The position numbers and the translations under genes are program-made. A stretch of DNA of 64,000 nucleotides from Flaccisagitta enflata (Eukaryota; Chaetognatha; Sagittoidea; Aphragmophora). The stretch spans positions 7,874,001-7,938,000 of the forward strand of contig OZ231126.1 of NCBI GenBank assembly GCA_965153355.1, read 5' to 3'. Numbering within the stretch: position 1 is the stretch's first letter; every line of letters starts with the position of its first letter. The notes below the pieces were generated by a model. It was given only the letters and a program-made list of their open reading frames with translations, had not been told where the DNA came from and searched no databases. Below, one piece after another: positions 1 through 11,486 of the stretch.

Positions 1-1715
1 CATTTACCTTCGTCGTCGATGACGGTGAAAGGCGCCGAAGGTACAACGAACATTTGACCTGGTCCTCCGAAGACTTTCTCGAACGAAATGACAGAGAGGG
101 GGCATTCGCAAGCGCCATCAGGAAATCCGTCGGTCTCGGTCTTACTAGAGGTCGAGGTCATTGACTTTTTCCGCGATTGCCCTTCTTGCGCGTAAGTATT
201 GCCAAAAACAGCCACACACGGGGAGTAATTGAGGTAACAAGCGCCGACTCCCGAAACCTCGAAATTGGGACAACGGCAGTCCCAACAATTTACTTCCGCT
301 ACATTTCTTTGGGGTTCTATAGTTGACTCCATTCCGCTTTCTTCCACCAATTCCTCCTCTTCGTCGTCGTTTTTCTGTGAGAAATCGTGACCCAATCGCA
401 CAATCGGAAGATGGTAAGAGTTAACTCTCGTATAAGACGGTACCAGAAACTGCAGAAAGCGAGCATTCACTTCTGTCGTGCTCTTGGCCTTGTCGCGATA
501 TTTTTCATGTTTAACCCAACGGTCTTCAATGAATGAATAATCGTATCGGGAATGAGTGGGAATCCTGTCCCCTTCTTGTACACCGCGGATGCAAAGAAGC
601 TGTTCGCCCCGAACGAGGCTCAATTTGGGATCTCCGTGAAACTTTTCGTTACTTTTCTTTGACGTTGGAAAGTCCAAGTAAAAGTTTTCTCCCGTTTCCG
701 TTTGGTGGCAGACGAACCCCACCGTTTCTCCCGTTTCTCCGACGTCCGGAATGATTAAAAAATTTTGCCTCTCGCGTAAAGCTAAAATTCTTTGCGTAGA
801 AAACGAATCTTCGCCCCAAATGGCGTGAATCTGTTCGAGACCTACTCCATCTAATCTCAAAGAAGCAAGCAGAAGATCAAATTGACTCCTTTCATCAGCT
901 TCCACGCGATTCGGCCGATCAAGCTGCTTCCGGAGCCAAGCGGAGGCGATTTTGAAGGTAGTAGAATCGTACCAAGGCCTATCAAATAGGGGGTCGTCAA
1001 GGAAATTAAATATGCCTTGATAGTCTAAATCGAGAACTTTCGAGAAGGTTAATTGGTCTATGGTCACTTGACGGGCAAGGTAATGGAGCTCCTCCTCGAC
1101 AGCTTCCTTGACACGCTTGTAAGCGTCGAGGGATTCAGCGATGGAATACTCGCGGCAAAGGATCCACACTTCAATCCACGTCTCGAACCTCTTTATGTAA
1201 TCGCGTACATCCCCGCTTTTTATATCCCACTGATATTTGAGAAAGGAATTTTGCAACTCCTTGATATCGTACTTGTCGGCGAAGAGCAACAAATCGAAGA
1301 AATCGTCTAGGTCGAACTTGCATTTTCCGGCGTAGATGAATTCCATGGCCACCCCAAATACAACTGAGGAATCCTCCTTCATATGAATCTCGTTTTGCTT
1401 CGCTTCCTTCCAGTTGTTAGAGAAAAGATTATCGAAGTAGCTGGAAGAACTGGCTAGAAAGGCCCGGTGGCATGAAAACTGTTGGCCGTCGTCGAACTTG
1501 AACTTGACATCAACGTATTTGCCCTCTCTCCAGAATTCGCAGAACATTTTATCTCTTTTCGTCGAGGAATCTGGCTTCCTTATCTTGTCACTCAGGTAAT
1601 CCTCGCAGTATTCGCAATCCACACGCCTGACCGTGACCCTTATTCCCGAACGCGATGTTGAAGTTGAAGGCGAAGCTTCGACGCCCTCGTTGTTAGCGCT
1701 GCCCGATCTCGACAT
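1..1715 (-). CDS. BTB/POZ plus BACK-like protein, 5' part, runs off the window
   Basis: The frame is open without a stop from an ATG at 1715 down to base 1 (571 codons), so the gene continues beyond the window or is spliced at its edge; GAAG|GTAAATG at the very edge could be a 5' splice site. After a Ser-rich N-terminus, residues about 55-160 look like a BTB/POZ domain: YVDVKFKF, then the signature CHRAFLASSSSYFDNLF, then FIYAGK and LLLFADKYDIKEL. Residues about 190-300 are helical and resemble a BACK region (REYSIAESLDAYKRVKEAV). The last 250 residues are not recognised; they contain an acidic stretch (DDEEEELVEE) and a Cys cluster (CWDCRC). BTB proteins dimerise and many serve as Cullin-3 ubiquitin-ligase adaptors; that role is inferred here. 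Kelch repeats are not visible. Having 1.7 kb in one exon suggests few introns. The BTB call is strong, the subfamily is not. Confidence 0.85.
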   Translation of the reverse strand, partial: MSRSGSANNEGVEASPSTSTSRSGIRVTVRRVDCEYCEDYLSDKIRKPDSSTKRDKMFCEFWREGKYVDVKFKFDDGQQFSCHRAFLASSSSYFDNLFSNNWKEAKQNEIHMKEDSSVVFGVAMEFIYAGKCKFDLDDFFDLLLFADKYDIKELQNSFLKYQWDIKSGDVRDYIKRFETWIEVWILCREYSIAESLDAYKRVKEAVEEELHYLARQVTIDQLTFSKVLDLDYQGIFNFLDDPLFDRPWYDSTTFKIASAWLRKQLDRPNRVEADERSQFDLLLASLRLDGVGLEQIHAIWGEDSFSTQRILALRERQNFLIIPDVGETGETVGFVCHQTETGENFYLDFPTSKKSNEKFHGDPKLSLVRGEQLLCIRGVQEGDRIPTHSRYDYSFIEDRWVKHEKYRDKAKSTTEVNARFLQFLVPSYTRVNSYHLPIVRLGHDFSQKNDDEEEELVEESGMESTIEPQRNVAEVNCWDCRCPNFEVSGVGACYLNYSPCVAVFGNTYAQEGQSRKKSMTSTSSKTETDGFPDGACECPLSVISFEKVFGGPGQMFVVPSAPFTVIDDEGK

Positions 1716-1977
1716 TTCCGATCACTTTAGCTTTACAGTTATTAGGAAAGATAGTTTTGAACAAATTTAGTACGATTTTCTCATGATTGTTGATTGTTAC
1801 TATGATTTATTGTACGCATATGCATTTCTACATTCACCTTAAATTGACTTGAAAAGGAAAGGGCGTCAACATTTTACAAGTCCAAGGCTTAGCAAAGAAA
1901 TAAACAATTACGAAGAGGAAAAAGTGAGGGAGAAAGAAAATTTTGAAGAGGTAGATAAGAAAAAGAGGAAGAAAAAC
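1716..1977. other. Upstream region of the BTB gene
   Basis: AT-rich spacer between the BTB start codon and the composite element. No clear promoter motif or other gene is visible. Confidence 0.4.
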
Positions 1978-2680
1978 AGGTCGCCCAAGGGCAATATGTG
2001 GTCAGCGATACCCGTTGCCCTGCTTTGAGTGATTGTAAATTGGAGTGAGGGGAAGCAGGGCAGCGACCCGAAGGGGGTGAAGTCATGTAGAACACAGGGG
2101 GACTCTTGTTCGTCCTGCCTGAAGAAGTGGATGAGATGCTATAGAGGCCTTCAAGAGCCTAAATTGAGGTCTAAGAAGGCTGATGTAAGGCCTGATAGTG
2201 CCAATCTGAAGGTTGAGGCTTGAGAGAGCTTGATTAAGGCTTGGAAGGTCAGAGGACTGATTTGAAGGCTGAGAGCAATAAATTGAGGCTTAGATAGCTG
2301 ATTTGAGGCCTGAGAGGCCAGGTTTGAGGCCTGAAAATTTGGATTTGAGGCCTGAGAAGCCTAATTTGAGGCCAGAGAGGCCAGATTTGAGGCCCAAGAG
2401 GCCAGATTTGAGGCCTGAGAGGCCAGATTTGAGGCCTGGGAGGCTAGATTTGGGGCCTGAGAGGCCGGATTTGAGGCCTGAGAGGCTGGATTTGAGGCCT
2501 GAGAGGCTGGATTTGAGGCCTGAGAGGCTGGATTTGAGGCCTGAGGCCAGATTTGAGGCCTGAGGGGCCTGATAAAGGGGGGATGAACGGACAGACGAAC
2601 AAACAGACGAACGAATGGACGAATGAAAGTCCCCCTGTGTTCTACAGGACTTTGTCTCCTTCAGGGCCGCTGCCCAAAAA
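1978..2680. mobile_element. Composite terminal-inverted-repeat element, copy 1
   Basis: Begins GGTCGCCCAAGGGC and ends GGGCCGCTGCCC. An inner inverted repeat of about 45 bp pairs the stretch near 2059 (GGGCAGCGACCCGAAGG, then a segment containing TGTAGAACACAGGGG) with its complement near 2630-2676. Between the arms is a 21-bp minisatellite built on TGAGGCCTGAGAGGC (2300-2570). The minisatellite reads through as an Arg-Pro-Glu-rich frame, which is a repeat artefact. No transposase is present, so it would be non-autonomous. A second copy with the same ends and core is at 52219-52870, and a relative with the same GGGCAGCGGCCCCGAAGGGG terminus is at 57047-57440. Confidence 0.75.
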
Positions 2681-3300
2681 GGAAAGTATAGAATCGAGGA
2701 AAGAGAAAGAAAAGACTGTATAAAAGCTCATTGCATAGAAGTTCATTGTCCCTTTTACAAGGCAATTAGATCGTATGGAATATTGCTGGTTCATTACTAT
2801 ATATCTAGCTTAAAGTTAAAGGAACGAGTTTCTAGATTAATCTGTTTTGGTTTTGATTTTTCCCCCGATAAGAATAAGCGCTCTGTACAGTCATTGATCA
2901 CCATGTGCGGTCACCTGGAAGGGCGGAAGGGCTTTATTTAAGAGAATAAATAGTCTAAGAAACAAAAAAATCGCGATTTCAATTGATTTTGGATTAAAGG
3001 CGCATTGAGTTTGGGAATGACGATTGAGAGAAAAAGTAGAGAGGGCGATTCAGACAGAGATATTCCTTTAGAAAATGCATTAGCAAATGCGGAGCTCTGA
3101 TAATTCACAGTCAATCTCTCATACCATAGTCTGTATATTATTCTGGTAGTCAGCGTTCTCGTCGACACTCTCGTCAAGACTTCTAGTTTCTCCATATACT
3201 CAAACTGTTCTATTTTCTCATCACTTTTTTTAGATTTTTACTTCTCCGCCAATGGCAGTGCTTATGCCATTTACAAATCCGATACCTTCTCTCATCACTC
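2681..3300. other. Non-coding stretch
   Basis: No gene or repeat recognised. Short open frames here have no domain features and no splice context. Confidence 0.4.
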
Positions 3301-3396
<96 letters not shown>

Positions 3397-3415
3397 GGTG
3401 GTGGTGGTTGTGGTT
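3301..3415. repeat. (GTT)n microsatellite
   Basis: About 31 GTT triplets, then GGT-rich triplets, immediately downstream of the HMGCR stop codon; on the transcript strand it would lie in the 3' UTR as (AAC)n. Confidence 0.95.
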
Positions 3416-3444
3416 GTTGTCGTTGTTATATTTCCCTTCATCCC

Positions 3445-4020
3445 TCACTTATCGGCGTCTGCTTTCAAATTAGCCGACGATCTGTTGAGTCTCAAATGAC
3501 TATTGACCAACTGTCCCGCCGCCAGCGCCGCCATCAGCGACAACTCTCCGGCCATTACCGTCGCCGCCACCACCGTCGCCAAACGTTCGGCCTTTTTACC
3601 CGGTTCCGACAAACAGTCTGTAGCTTCCGTGACTGAATAGTCTCCGGAGCCACATGACGCGGCGCCTCCTCCTTCTGGCCCACCACCGCCTCCTCCTCCT
3701 CCGCCTCCTCCTCCTCCTCCTCCTCCCTCTCGTCCGGCGCCAAGAAGACTCAAGCAGCTTTGTTGCGGCGGCAGACTGGTGCCTCCGCCGACGACGCCGC
3801 ATTCGATGGACGGCATTGTCACAGACACGTACAAGTCCCGACCTTCGTCGCCCGTCAACTCCATGAATGTCAAGCAAGAGGAGGAAGTGCCGGCCTGCGC
3901 GGCGTCTTGACCCGTGGCTAAGAACAACGCCGTGACGATGTTAGCCGCGTGAGCGTTGAATCCTCCGACGGAACCGGCCAATGCGCTGCCAACTAGGTTT
4001 TTGCCCACGTTGAGCTCCAC
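3445..4020 (-). CDS. HMGCR: HMG-CoA reductase, terminal catalytic exon with poly-Gly insert
   Basis: The frame runs from a 3' splice site (CCCACAG|GTGGAG, exon from 4020, phase 0) to TGA at 3445-3447, 191 residues. It matches the C-terminal end of the class I catalytic domain: NKNLVGSA-type start ([20 protein letters not shown]), catalytic-Asp motif [42 protein letters not shown] and the terminal SH with the catalytic His. The enzyme makes mevalonate, rate-limiting for sterols and isoprenoids, with its catalytic domain on the cytosolic ER face. The C-terminal NRSS keeps the Ser that AMPK phosphorylates in vertebrates, with Leu at -5, Arg at -4 and Leu at +4. Odd: between LSLLGAG and the KAERLATVV helix lies about 40 extra residues including about 16 consecutive Gly. 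No other HMGCR exon is visible upstream to 12.7 kb, so introns are very long, or this is an isolated or misassembled exon. Confidence 0.9.
   Translation of the reverse strand: MELNVGKNLVGSALAGSVGGFNAHAANIVTALFLATGQDAAQAGTSSSCLTFMELTGDEGRDLYVSVTMPSIECGVVGGGTSLPPQQSCLSLLGAGREGGGGGGGGGGGGGGGGPEGGGAASCGSGDYSVTEATDCLSEPGKKAERLATVVAATVMAGELSLMAALAAGQLVNSHLRLNRSSANLKADADK
3675..3728. repeat. CCT/GGA triplet tract inside the HMGCR exon
   Basis: Codes for the poly-glycine run on the minus strand. Its nearly pure GGA/GGC triplet content suggests triplet expansion within coding sequence. Confidence 0.85.
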
Positions 4021-4030
4021 CTGTGGGTGT

Positions 4031-4070
<40 letters not shown>

Positions 4071-4073
4071 AGG

Positions 4074-4162
<89 letters not shown>

Positions 4163-4305
4163 AATAGGTGTGTGTAGGTGTGTGTGCGTGTGCATGTGTG
4201 TGAGAGAGAAGGAGTGTGTGTGTATGTGTATGTGTGTGTATGTGTGAAGGGGGTGTGTGTGTGTATGTGTGAAGGGGGTGTGTGTGTGTATAGGTGTGTG
4301 TATAG

Positions 4306-4345
<40 letters not shown>

Positions 4346-4471
4346 GTGTGTGTGCGTGTGCATGTGTGTGAGAGAGGAGTGTGTGTGTATGTGTGGGTGT
4401 GTATGTGTAGGTGTGTGTGTGTAGGTGTGTGTGTGTAGGTGTGTGTGTGTGTGTAGGTGTGTGTGTGTGTG

Positions 4472-4509
<38 letters not shown>

Positions 4510-4512
4510 GGT
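4021..4512. repeat. (GT)n compound microsatellite in the HMGCR intron
   Basis: About 490 bp of GT with interspersed higher-order blocks such as GTGAAGGGGGTGTG (three times) and GTGTGAGAGAG. On the transcript strand this is (CA)n ending directly at the CAG acceptor, so it takes the place of a normal polypyrimidine tract. Open frames of His-Thr or Cys-Val repeats across it are artefacts. Confidence 0.95.
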
Positions 4513-5590
4513 GTTGGGAAGGGTAGCAGGGTGGCAGATATAGGAGGGACAGATGAGTAATTCACAACCCGACATCGATACATTTTCAGAGATAATTTTT
4601 GAAAGAAGGAAAAGACAGGAAAATACAGAACAACATGAGACAAAGGCACTAGGCAGAAGCAGATAGAGAGACAAAAAGGCAGATAGAGAGGCAGACAGAA
4701 AAGCAGAGGGGGGACCGACTGAAAGATAGAAAAGCAGTTTAATAAAGTTGAATAGATAAACAGAAAGGCTGATAGAGGCAAATGCATAGAGGCAAACGGG
4801 CAAATAGGCAGATTGGCAGGAAATCGAAGGGACGGACATACAACCTCGAGCCGGGTATCTGCTGCCACGAACATATAGTCCAGATACTCAATCTGAAAGA
4901 GGGACCTAGGGAGGGGGGATGCTACCACTGTATCTGAGCCCAGCGCCTAGGTTTCCGCATCAAGCTCTAGCAGGGCAAACCACCAACTTTGGTCTGAAAA
5001 TTTTGGGGTGAAGAGAACCGTTATCAAAGCAGCAGATCAAAGATCCTTGGGCAACTGCTGAAGAATTTCCAAACACCGATCCTGTTGACAGTACCCACAG
5101 GACCAGCAAGAGAAAGGGAGGGCTGGCGGGGAAACACCCACGAGAGGGACGGGGGGTTTGACAGGATTGGGAATCGGTGCAACAGGGGGGAGGGGTTAAG
5201 ATGGCTGATGCACCAGTGTAAGCACTGATCTCCGCTAAACCAATGCTCACCTAAGGGGACATCGGAGATGGCATGTCAAGACTTCCTTCTTATATATTGA
5301 GTCATATTCAGGGACAGTCTAGGATTATCAAGGGTTGTATGCTGTATACCTAGAAGGCAATGAAGGCGGAAAGCAAGTATAGTTATGCGGCCCAAGAGGC
5401 ACCAATTAGATTGTTAATGTTTTAGTGAAAAAAATAAGCAAAATTTTATGTAAATGTGTCTTACTAATATACATATACATTTTTTTTGTGTAATTTTTGT
5501 GGTTAAAATCAGCAAAAAACTGAAAAAATTTTTTTTGTAAAAAAAAAATGAAATTCTCGGATTCGCTCCAAAACCTTATGCAATATAGAG
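4513..5590. other. Non-coding stretch upstream of the HMGCR exon
   Basis: Presumably intron. Contains short AGGCAGATAGA-type purine repeats (4640-4810) and no recognisable exon. Confidence 0.4.
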
Positions 5591-5591
5591 G

Positions 5592-8045
5592 ACCTATACA
5601 GGGGGAGGAATGCTAAAATTTTCTTAGCACTTTAAACGCGAGCCAGCAGCGGCAGCAGAGAAAGCCCATTACATCCGGGGGGACAGACTGACCTATCACA
5701 AGCCTCGCCCACTCCCTCAGGCCAATAGGCTCGCTTCAGCATCACTTTGAAAATGCCGTGCGAAAATCTCATGCGAAACGATGCAAAATGATGCGAAATC
5801 ATGCAAAAAAATTTCGCATCGTTTTGCATCGTTTCGCATGGGGTTTTTCATGGATAAAATGGCGTAAAAATTTAGATATCAGTTCTTTATCCGTTTTATA
5901 GGCCTTTTGGGCGTTCCATCAATGTATCTACTAGTCATTTCTTTAATTGCAAAGTACTTTTTTTCCCTTTTTTAGCAAAAAAATTTCGCATCATTTTGCA
6001 TCGTTTCGCATGGGGTTTTTCATGGACAAAATGGCGTAAATATTGAGATATCAGATCTCTATCCGTTTTATGGGCCTTTTGGTCGTTCCATCAATGTATC
6101 TACTAGTCATTTCTTTAATTGCAAAGTACTTTTTTCCCTTTTTTAGCAAAAAAAATTGGCATCAGTTTGCATCATTTCGCATGGGGTTTTTCATAAACAA
6201 AATGGCGTAAACAATAAGATATCAGTTCTTAATCTGTTTTATGGGCCTTTTGGTCGTTCCATCAATGTATCTACTAGTCTATTCTTTAATCGCAAAGTAA
6301 TTTTTTTACCTTTTTTTTAGTGAAAAAAAAAAGTTGCTGAATTGGGTGGGAGTAAAATTTCGCATGGACTTTTTAAGATACAATAAGTGAAAATCATAAA
6401 GAAAATAGTAAATGATCCGTTAACTTGGTCTTTAGGTCGGTCCGTCGGTCTATCAATCAATTAAATCTATTAGCGTAAGATACTTTTTTCCACCTTTTTA
6501 GCGGACAAAGAAACTGATGCTGAAATGAGTTCTTGATCCGTCTTTACATTCCATTAATTTACCCATCCTTCAGTTCTCGCACCACTCAGTCGCTTGCTAC
6601 ATTCATTAACTCGCACCGCTCACTTCATGCATAGGCCACTCGGTTGCTTACTACGTTTGTTCACTCGCACCGCTCACTCCGTTCACAGGCTCACTCATTC
6701 GTGAGGAGTTGAAATTCATATGTTCACTGTTAACGCGTTCAACGGCAACAAAAGCGTTTTTAGTTGCGCCAACGCACCTCTACAACTGGCTGTGTCCGTT
6801 GGTCGGTTGGTTGGTCTGTAACGCATTCGTTCGACGATCCTCACGGCGCACCTTATTGGCCTACTTGGCCTTGTTTCACTGAGTCTGTTGTCTGTTACCT
6901 TCACTGTTTTTTTTTCAAACTGATGCCGACCTTATCAACCTGATACTGCTAAGTTTTAGAACCAATAATGAAGCTCCTCTAGTGCAAATCGGATACATTT
7001 ATAAAGATTTGAAAAATAAGAATGACGACATTACCCAAAACGATGCGAAATGATGCAAAAAAATTTCGCATCATTTTGCATCGTTTCGCATTGGGTTTTT
7101 CATGGACAAAATGACGTAAAAATTGAGATATCGGTTATTGATCAGTTTTATGGGCCTTTTGGTCGTTCCATCAATGTATCTACTAGTTTTTTCTTTGATC
7201 GCAAAGTACTTTTTTTCCCTTTTTTAGCAAAAAAATTTCGCATCATTTTGCATCGTTTCGCATGGGGTTTTTCATGGACAATATGGCGTAAAAAATGAGA
7301 TATCAGTTCTTCATCCGATTTATGGGCCTTTTGGTCGTTCCATCGATGTATCTATTAGTCATTTCTTTTAGCTTAAAGTACTTTTCTCACCTCTTTTAGC
7401 AAAAAAAAAACCGGATTCTAACTGAGTGAGAGTGAAATTTCGCATGGGGTTTTACATGGACAAAATAGCATAAATATTGAGAAATGAGGTCTTGATCAGT
7501 TTTATGAGCCTTTTGGTCGTTCATTCAATGCAACAATTAGTAAGTTCTTTAATCGCTAAGTACTTTTTTAGCAAAAACAAATGCTGAATTAGGTTGGAGC
7601 AAAATTTCGCATGGGCTTTTTGTGATACGAAACATCAAAATCTTTAAGCAAATAGTAAATGATCCGTTAACTTGATCCTTAGGTCGGTCCGTCGGTCTAT
7701 CAATCAAACAAATCTGTTAGGGCAAGATCCTTTTTTAGTTTAAAAAAAATTGATGAAATGGGTGGGAGTAAAATTTCGCATGGGGTTTTTGACATAAAAG
7801 ATTTCAAAATCATCAAATAGTAAATAATCCGTTAACTTGGTCATTAAGTCGGTCAGTCTGTCAGTCTATTTAACAAACAAATCTATTAGCGCAAGACCCT
7901 TTTTTTTTGCTAAAATAAGTGATGCTGAACTGGGTGTGAGTGAGATTTCGCATGGGTTTTCGGGAGAGACAAAAATATTGAGAACATAGTGAAAGTAGTT
8001 GATGATCCGTTAACTTGGTCTTTTGGTCAGTCTGGTCACAATAGA
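5592..8045. repeat. Decayed tandem array, unit about 175-185 bp
   Basis: Units are anchored by TTTCGCATGGGGTTTTTCAT (near 5835, 6006, 6176, 7086, 7256, 7437 and, more diverged, 6359, 7606, 7775, 7946), followed by a conserved CCGTTTTATGGGCCTTTTGG and TCAATGTATCTACTAGT and ending in a T-rich TTTAGC stretch. The gap 6360-7050 holds diverged sequence and an R2 insertion. The left border (TATACAGGGGGAGGAATGCT near 5594) is the same motif, inverted, as the right end of the TAAAAAGTTGC array near 42900. Confidence 0.8.
6758..6883 (+). mobile_element. R2 hairpin-bounded short repeat
   Basis: Starts AGTTGCGCCAACGCACCT, carries a CCGTTGGTCGGTTGG tract and ends GGCCTACTTGGCCTTGTT. Same family as 40830-40946 (-), 49689-49832 (-) and 58218-58342 (+). 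Confidence 0.75.
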
Positions 8046-8761
8046 CCAATTATGTACTGGATAGATGGATGGATGGATGGACTACTCTATTCAATTTAAT
8101 CCCACTTGTTGTTTCCATGCAGGCTCGCGCAAGACACAAAGATGCTCGTGGAATCAATGTGGCGTCCAATCGATACCGGTAAAAGAGTAGGAAAAGGAAA
8201 AACAGAGACATTCCTCCTTTGTCTTCGGAATGTGCTTCGCACGATGGGGAACGAGATGGACTAAAAGGTCTCAACTACAAGATGGCGCCGCTGAATTTAG
8301 TGGCAATGTCAACACTAAGCTGCGCTAATGGCGTGAGCGTTGAATGGTGCCAACGACGATGGCATCACTCTGATAGCGCCAATGGCGGTGGCGCTGAAGT
8401 ACGACCCTCAATTATCGACAAGAAAGGGACATATAAACGGACCTGTGGATTTTGCAGCTCACTAGCGTCACACTCGCGTGTAAGCTTATCTACTCTCCAT
8501 TGACGTTATAACATATTATAGTGTGCGTATAAACTAGTGAAAAAATAACAGAAGAGAAAAAATGTCTTCGATATGCCAAAATTCGACATGAAATCAGTAT
8601 AAAGAAAAAATACGGACTCGCATGCGTTGTTAATTTTCTGAACATGCAAACCACGCCATCTTTGAACTGATTTATTGAATGTTTTTTTTAATAAAAACAC
8701 TCATTGATGTATGTTTGTGGACTTTCTAATTTTATCTGTTATAGTTTGATTACTTTATAGT
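8046..8761. other. Non-coding stretch
   Basis: Contains a short GATG run (8068-8085). No recognised gene. Confidence 0.35.
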
Positions 8762-8876
8762 TACAGACACGCATCTCTAAAAAAGGCTTTGTCCGTCTGT
8801 CGGTCCGTCTGTTGGTACGTGGTGATAAAGTTTCATAGTTTGAAAACGGCATTTCCACCCCTGCCCGACTGTCCCC
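8762..8876 (+). mobile_element. R1 repeat, 3'-truncated
   Basis: Starts with the right half of the terminal hairpin (GACACGCATCT), then AGGCTTTGTCCGTCTGTCGG and CCACCCCTGCCCGACT. The far hairpin is missing. Confidence 0.6.
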
Positions 8877-9453
8877 AACTGGTATTTGACGTTATTCCAA
8901 ACTTGTTATCCTACTTAACAAATAACATGGATCATACAATTATTGTGGACGTGTGGGCGGGGTCAAACCACTCTCATACCATGATCACTACGTTTGCCAG
9001 AGTACGCAGAAAAACTAAAACTAATTCGCAACAGCCTGTGAAATTTTTCATGGTGTTTTTGATTGATAAAATGACTGAATCATTGAGAAAACAGTTATTC
9101 ATCAGTTAACTTGGTCTTTTGGTCGGTCCGTCGTTCTATCAAACAGTGAAATCTATTGGTCCAAGATAATTTATAACTAATATCAATGGAAAAAAAATAA
9201 ACTCTGAACGAGTATGTAGCAACAGTTGTGAAATGTTGATTTTATTTGATGTTAAATAAAAGGCCAAAGGTCTTACATTAAACTTGTGTTTTATTATTGC
9301 ATGGGTGATAAACCCCAATGCTTACAAGTACCCCAAAGGGTACCAATGGACTTGAGGCTCCTGCCTCTGACCCTGTCCATTGACATAAGACTTGTGTTTC
9401 GAATGTGATAAGACTTGTGTTCTTACTGTTATAAAAGACATTATTACAGAACC

Positions 9454-9840
9454 AATGATATTACAGTGAGAGGGGCAGTCAAAATCGCTAGCACCCCTAC
9501 CTGCAGCCGAAATGGTTTCTACCACACGGACAATAAAGGTGGTGCCCAACAACTTGTCCCAATTCAATTCCCGCCATCGAGGCGATTTTGTATTTTCAAC
9601 CTAGTTATCAAGATACGACCCTTTTTAGGGTAAAAATTAGCCATTTTCTGAGGTGTTGATTTAGCTAGTTAATGACTGATATCTTCAGAACGAGGAGGAA
9701 ATTTGAAAAACGCCTCGATGGCGGGAATAGTATTGGAATAAGCTTAAAGCCAGTACCTCAGTTGTCTCTGTAATATTGTCCATCCAGGCTCTCGGTAGGG
9801 TTGCTAGCGATTTTGCCGCCCCTCTCACTATATTATCATT
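9454..9840. mobile_element. Fold-back (MITE-like) element, 387 bp
   Basis: Left end AATGATATTACAGTGAGAGG is mirrored at the right end; shared arm segments include GAGAGGGGC, AAAATCGCTAGCA and ATTCCCGCCATCGAGGCG. Arms are about 140 bp with a short unpaired middle. No coding capacity. Confidence 0.8.
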
Positions 9841-9884
9841 GAGACTGTAATTTGGAGTCAATTAATGGATTATCACCTATTTGC

Positions 9885-10270
9885 ATCGTTTCGCTTGGGT
9901 TTTTCCATGGACATATTGGCAAAAATGAAGTGGAATAAGTTTTTGCTCCGTTTCATGGGCCTTTTGATAGCTCGATCAATGTATATGTAAGTCAGTACTT
10001 TTATCCGCCAGTTCTTTTTTCCCCTTTTCTAACACACACAAAAAAAATGAAAAATCTATTAGTGCAAGATACTTTTTGCCCCTCTTTAGCAGAAAAAGTA
10101 ACTGATGCGGAAATTTCGCATGTGATTTATGAAAGCTTCACTTTAAGAAACATTATGAATATAGTTCTCGATCCTATTTCATGCTTTTCTGGTCGGTCTG
10201 TCTGTCTATAAATTTATCATCATCTTTATCGCATGATACTTTTTGGCCCATTTTAATCGATTAATGATAA
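9885..10270. repeat. Dispersed remnants of the 175-185 bp unit
   Basis: Two diverged units: GCATCGTTTCGCTTGGG with TTTCATGGGCCTTTTG near 9885-9970, and TTTCGCATGTGATTTATG near 10110. Confidence 0.6.
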
Positions 10271-10754
10271 ACTGATGTTAATCGTATGAATCCGTTCTCT
10301 AGCGGTGTCACTTCCGCCACCATCATATCGTCTAATCAAATGCGCTTTTGTCGAGTCTGTCGAAGTTGATGCCAGGTTGCGGGCTTCAAATTCTTCGTCG
10401 ACTTCCGGATTGGTGGTGGCGATGTCCTTCGTAGCCTCTTGAGAGATGGTGATGTTGCGGTTCGAAATACGGTCGCACAGATTTGTCAACTTCTTTTAGT
10501 ACGAGACGAGATCCATGGCGAAAGGAAGAAGACGATGATGATGATGATGATGATTAGATTTTTCGACTTTAGAGATCTGCATCAAGCCGCAATCAACCTG
10601 ACAGGAGATAGGATAGTGCAAAGGCAACGTAAAGTAGAGGCAACAATTACTATAGTTGTTATATGTTAAATAAAATAAATGCTTATTTAATAAGAGTAAT
10701 GTGTCACGGCATCAACCTGAAAAGAAACGTTTGAGATGGGCTTATTCGTAGTAT
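10271..10754. other. Non-coding stretch
   Basis: Only a (GAT)n run at about 10531-10553 stands out. Confidence 0.35.
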
Positions 10755-10958
10755 CGGAGTAATGATGTCGTTGCGGACGGGTGGGCAGGGGCATCCAACC
10801 CCCATCCACACCCAAATCCACTTCCAACACTCAAGCATACACAAAAAGTATAAAATACACTCGTTATCCCACATTTCAACTCGATGACCCCGGACCGATG
10901 GTCCAACGGACGGACGGACGGACAAAGCTTCTTATAGAGTTGCGTGTCCGCAACTAAA
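10755..10958 (-). mobile_element. R1 repeat
   Basis: Reverse copy ending in the perfect hairpin AGTTGCG-TGTC-CGCAACT at 10938-10955. Has a CCAACGGACGGACGGACGGA tract and a longer internal region than most copies. The GGCCG hairpin at the other end is absent. Confidence 0.75.
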
Positions 10959-11046
10959 CACATTGACTGACCTGTTATTTCTTTCTCTGGGTCATTGGTC
11001 AGTCTGTCAGTCTATCAATAACTAATTCCTGTAAGTATAAGGTAGT

Positions 11047-11331
11047 TTTTAGATGCGTCCGTCAGGAACGCATCTCTATAAGGGTGTCTGTCCGTCGGTC
11101 GGTCGGTCTGTCCGTCCGTCGGTCCATCCGTCACACCTGTGCAAAAAACGTGTTTCTTGGCTGTTTTTGGCCAAGGTGATATCCTACACTGGAACAAATG
11201 ATTAACCAACATATTTTGAGACTCTTTCCACCCGTCTGTTAGTCCATCTGTCTGTCCATACATATATGTCACATGATCAATACATGCTGAGACACAGCCC
11301 GGACGCATCGTTGCCCCGTCGGGCTTGTTTG
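11047..11331 (+). mobile_element. R1-like repeat with divergent but still paired hairpins
   Basis: First hairpin AGATGCG...CGCATCT (11051-11057 with 11069-11075) and end hairpin GCCC-CGTC-GGGC (11313-11324) followed by TTGTT. Both stems differ in sequence from other copies yet still pair. Confidence 0.7.
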
Positions 11332-11486
11332 CTCCTCATTTAGCCAAAACATAAAATTAAGATGACAGAATGTGAATGATATCGAGTTGCCATGATCATA
11401 CGTGGACAGTATGGATTTTCGAGGTCTTTAGGTCAATCCGTCTGTCAATCAAAAAAGAAAACTAACTGGGCTGAAACTTTTACGGT

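Noticed and set aside
2303-2563. Arg-Pro-Glu repeat protein
   Set aside because: Product of the 21-bp minisatellite inside a non-autonomous element.
3941-4928. His-Thr and Cys-Val repeat frames of up to 464 codons upstream of the HMGCR exon
   Set aside because: Only the part below 4020 is coding; the rest reads through an acceptor and a GT repeat.
8219-8503. 94-codon plus-strand frame
   Set aside because: No domain, no splice context, flanked by repeat array; not distinguishable from chance.
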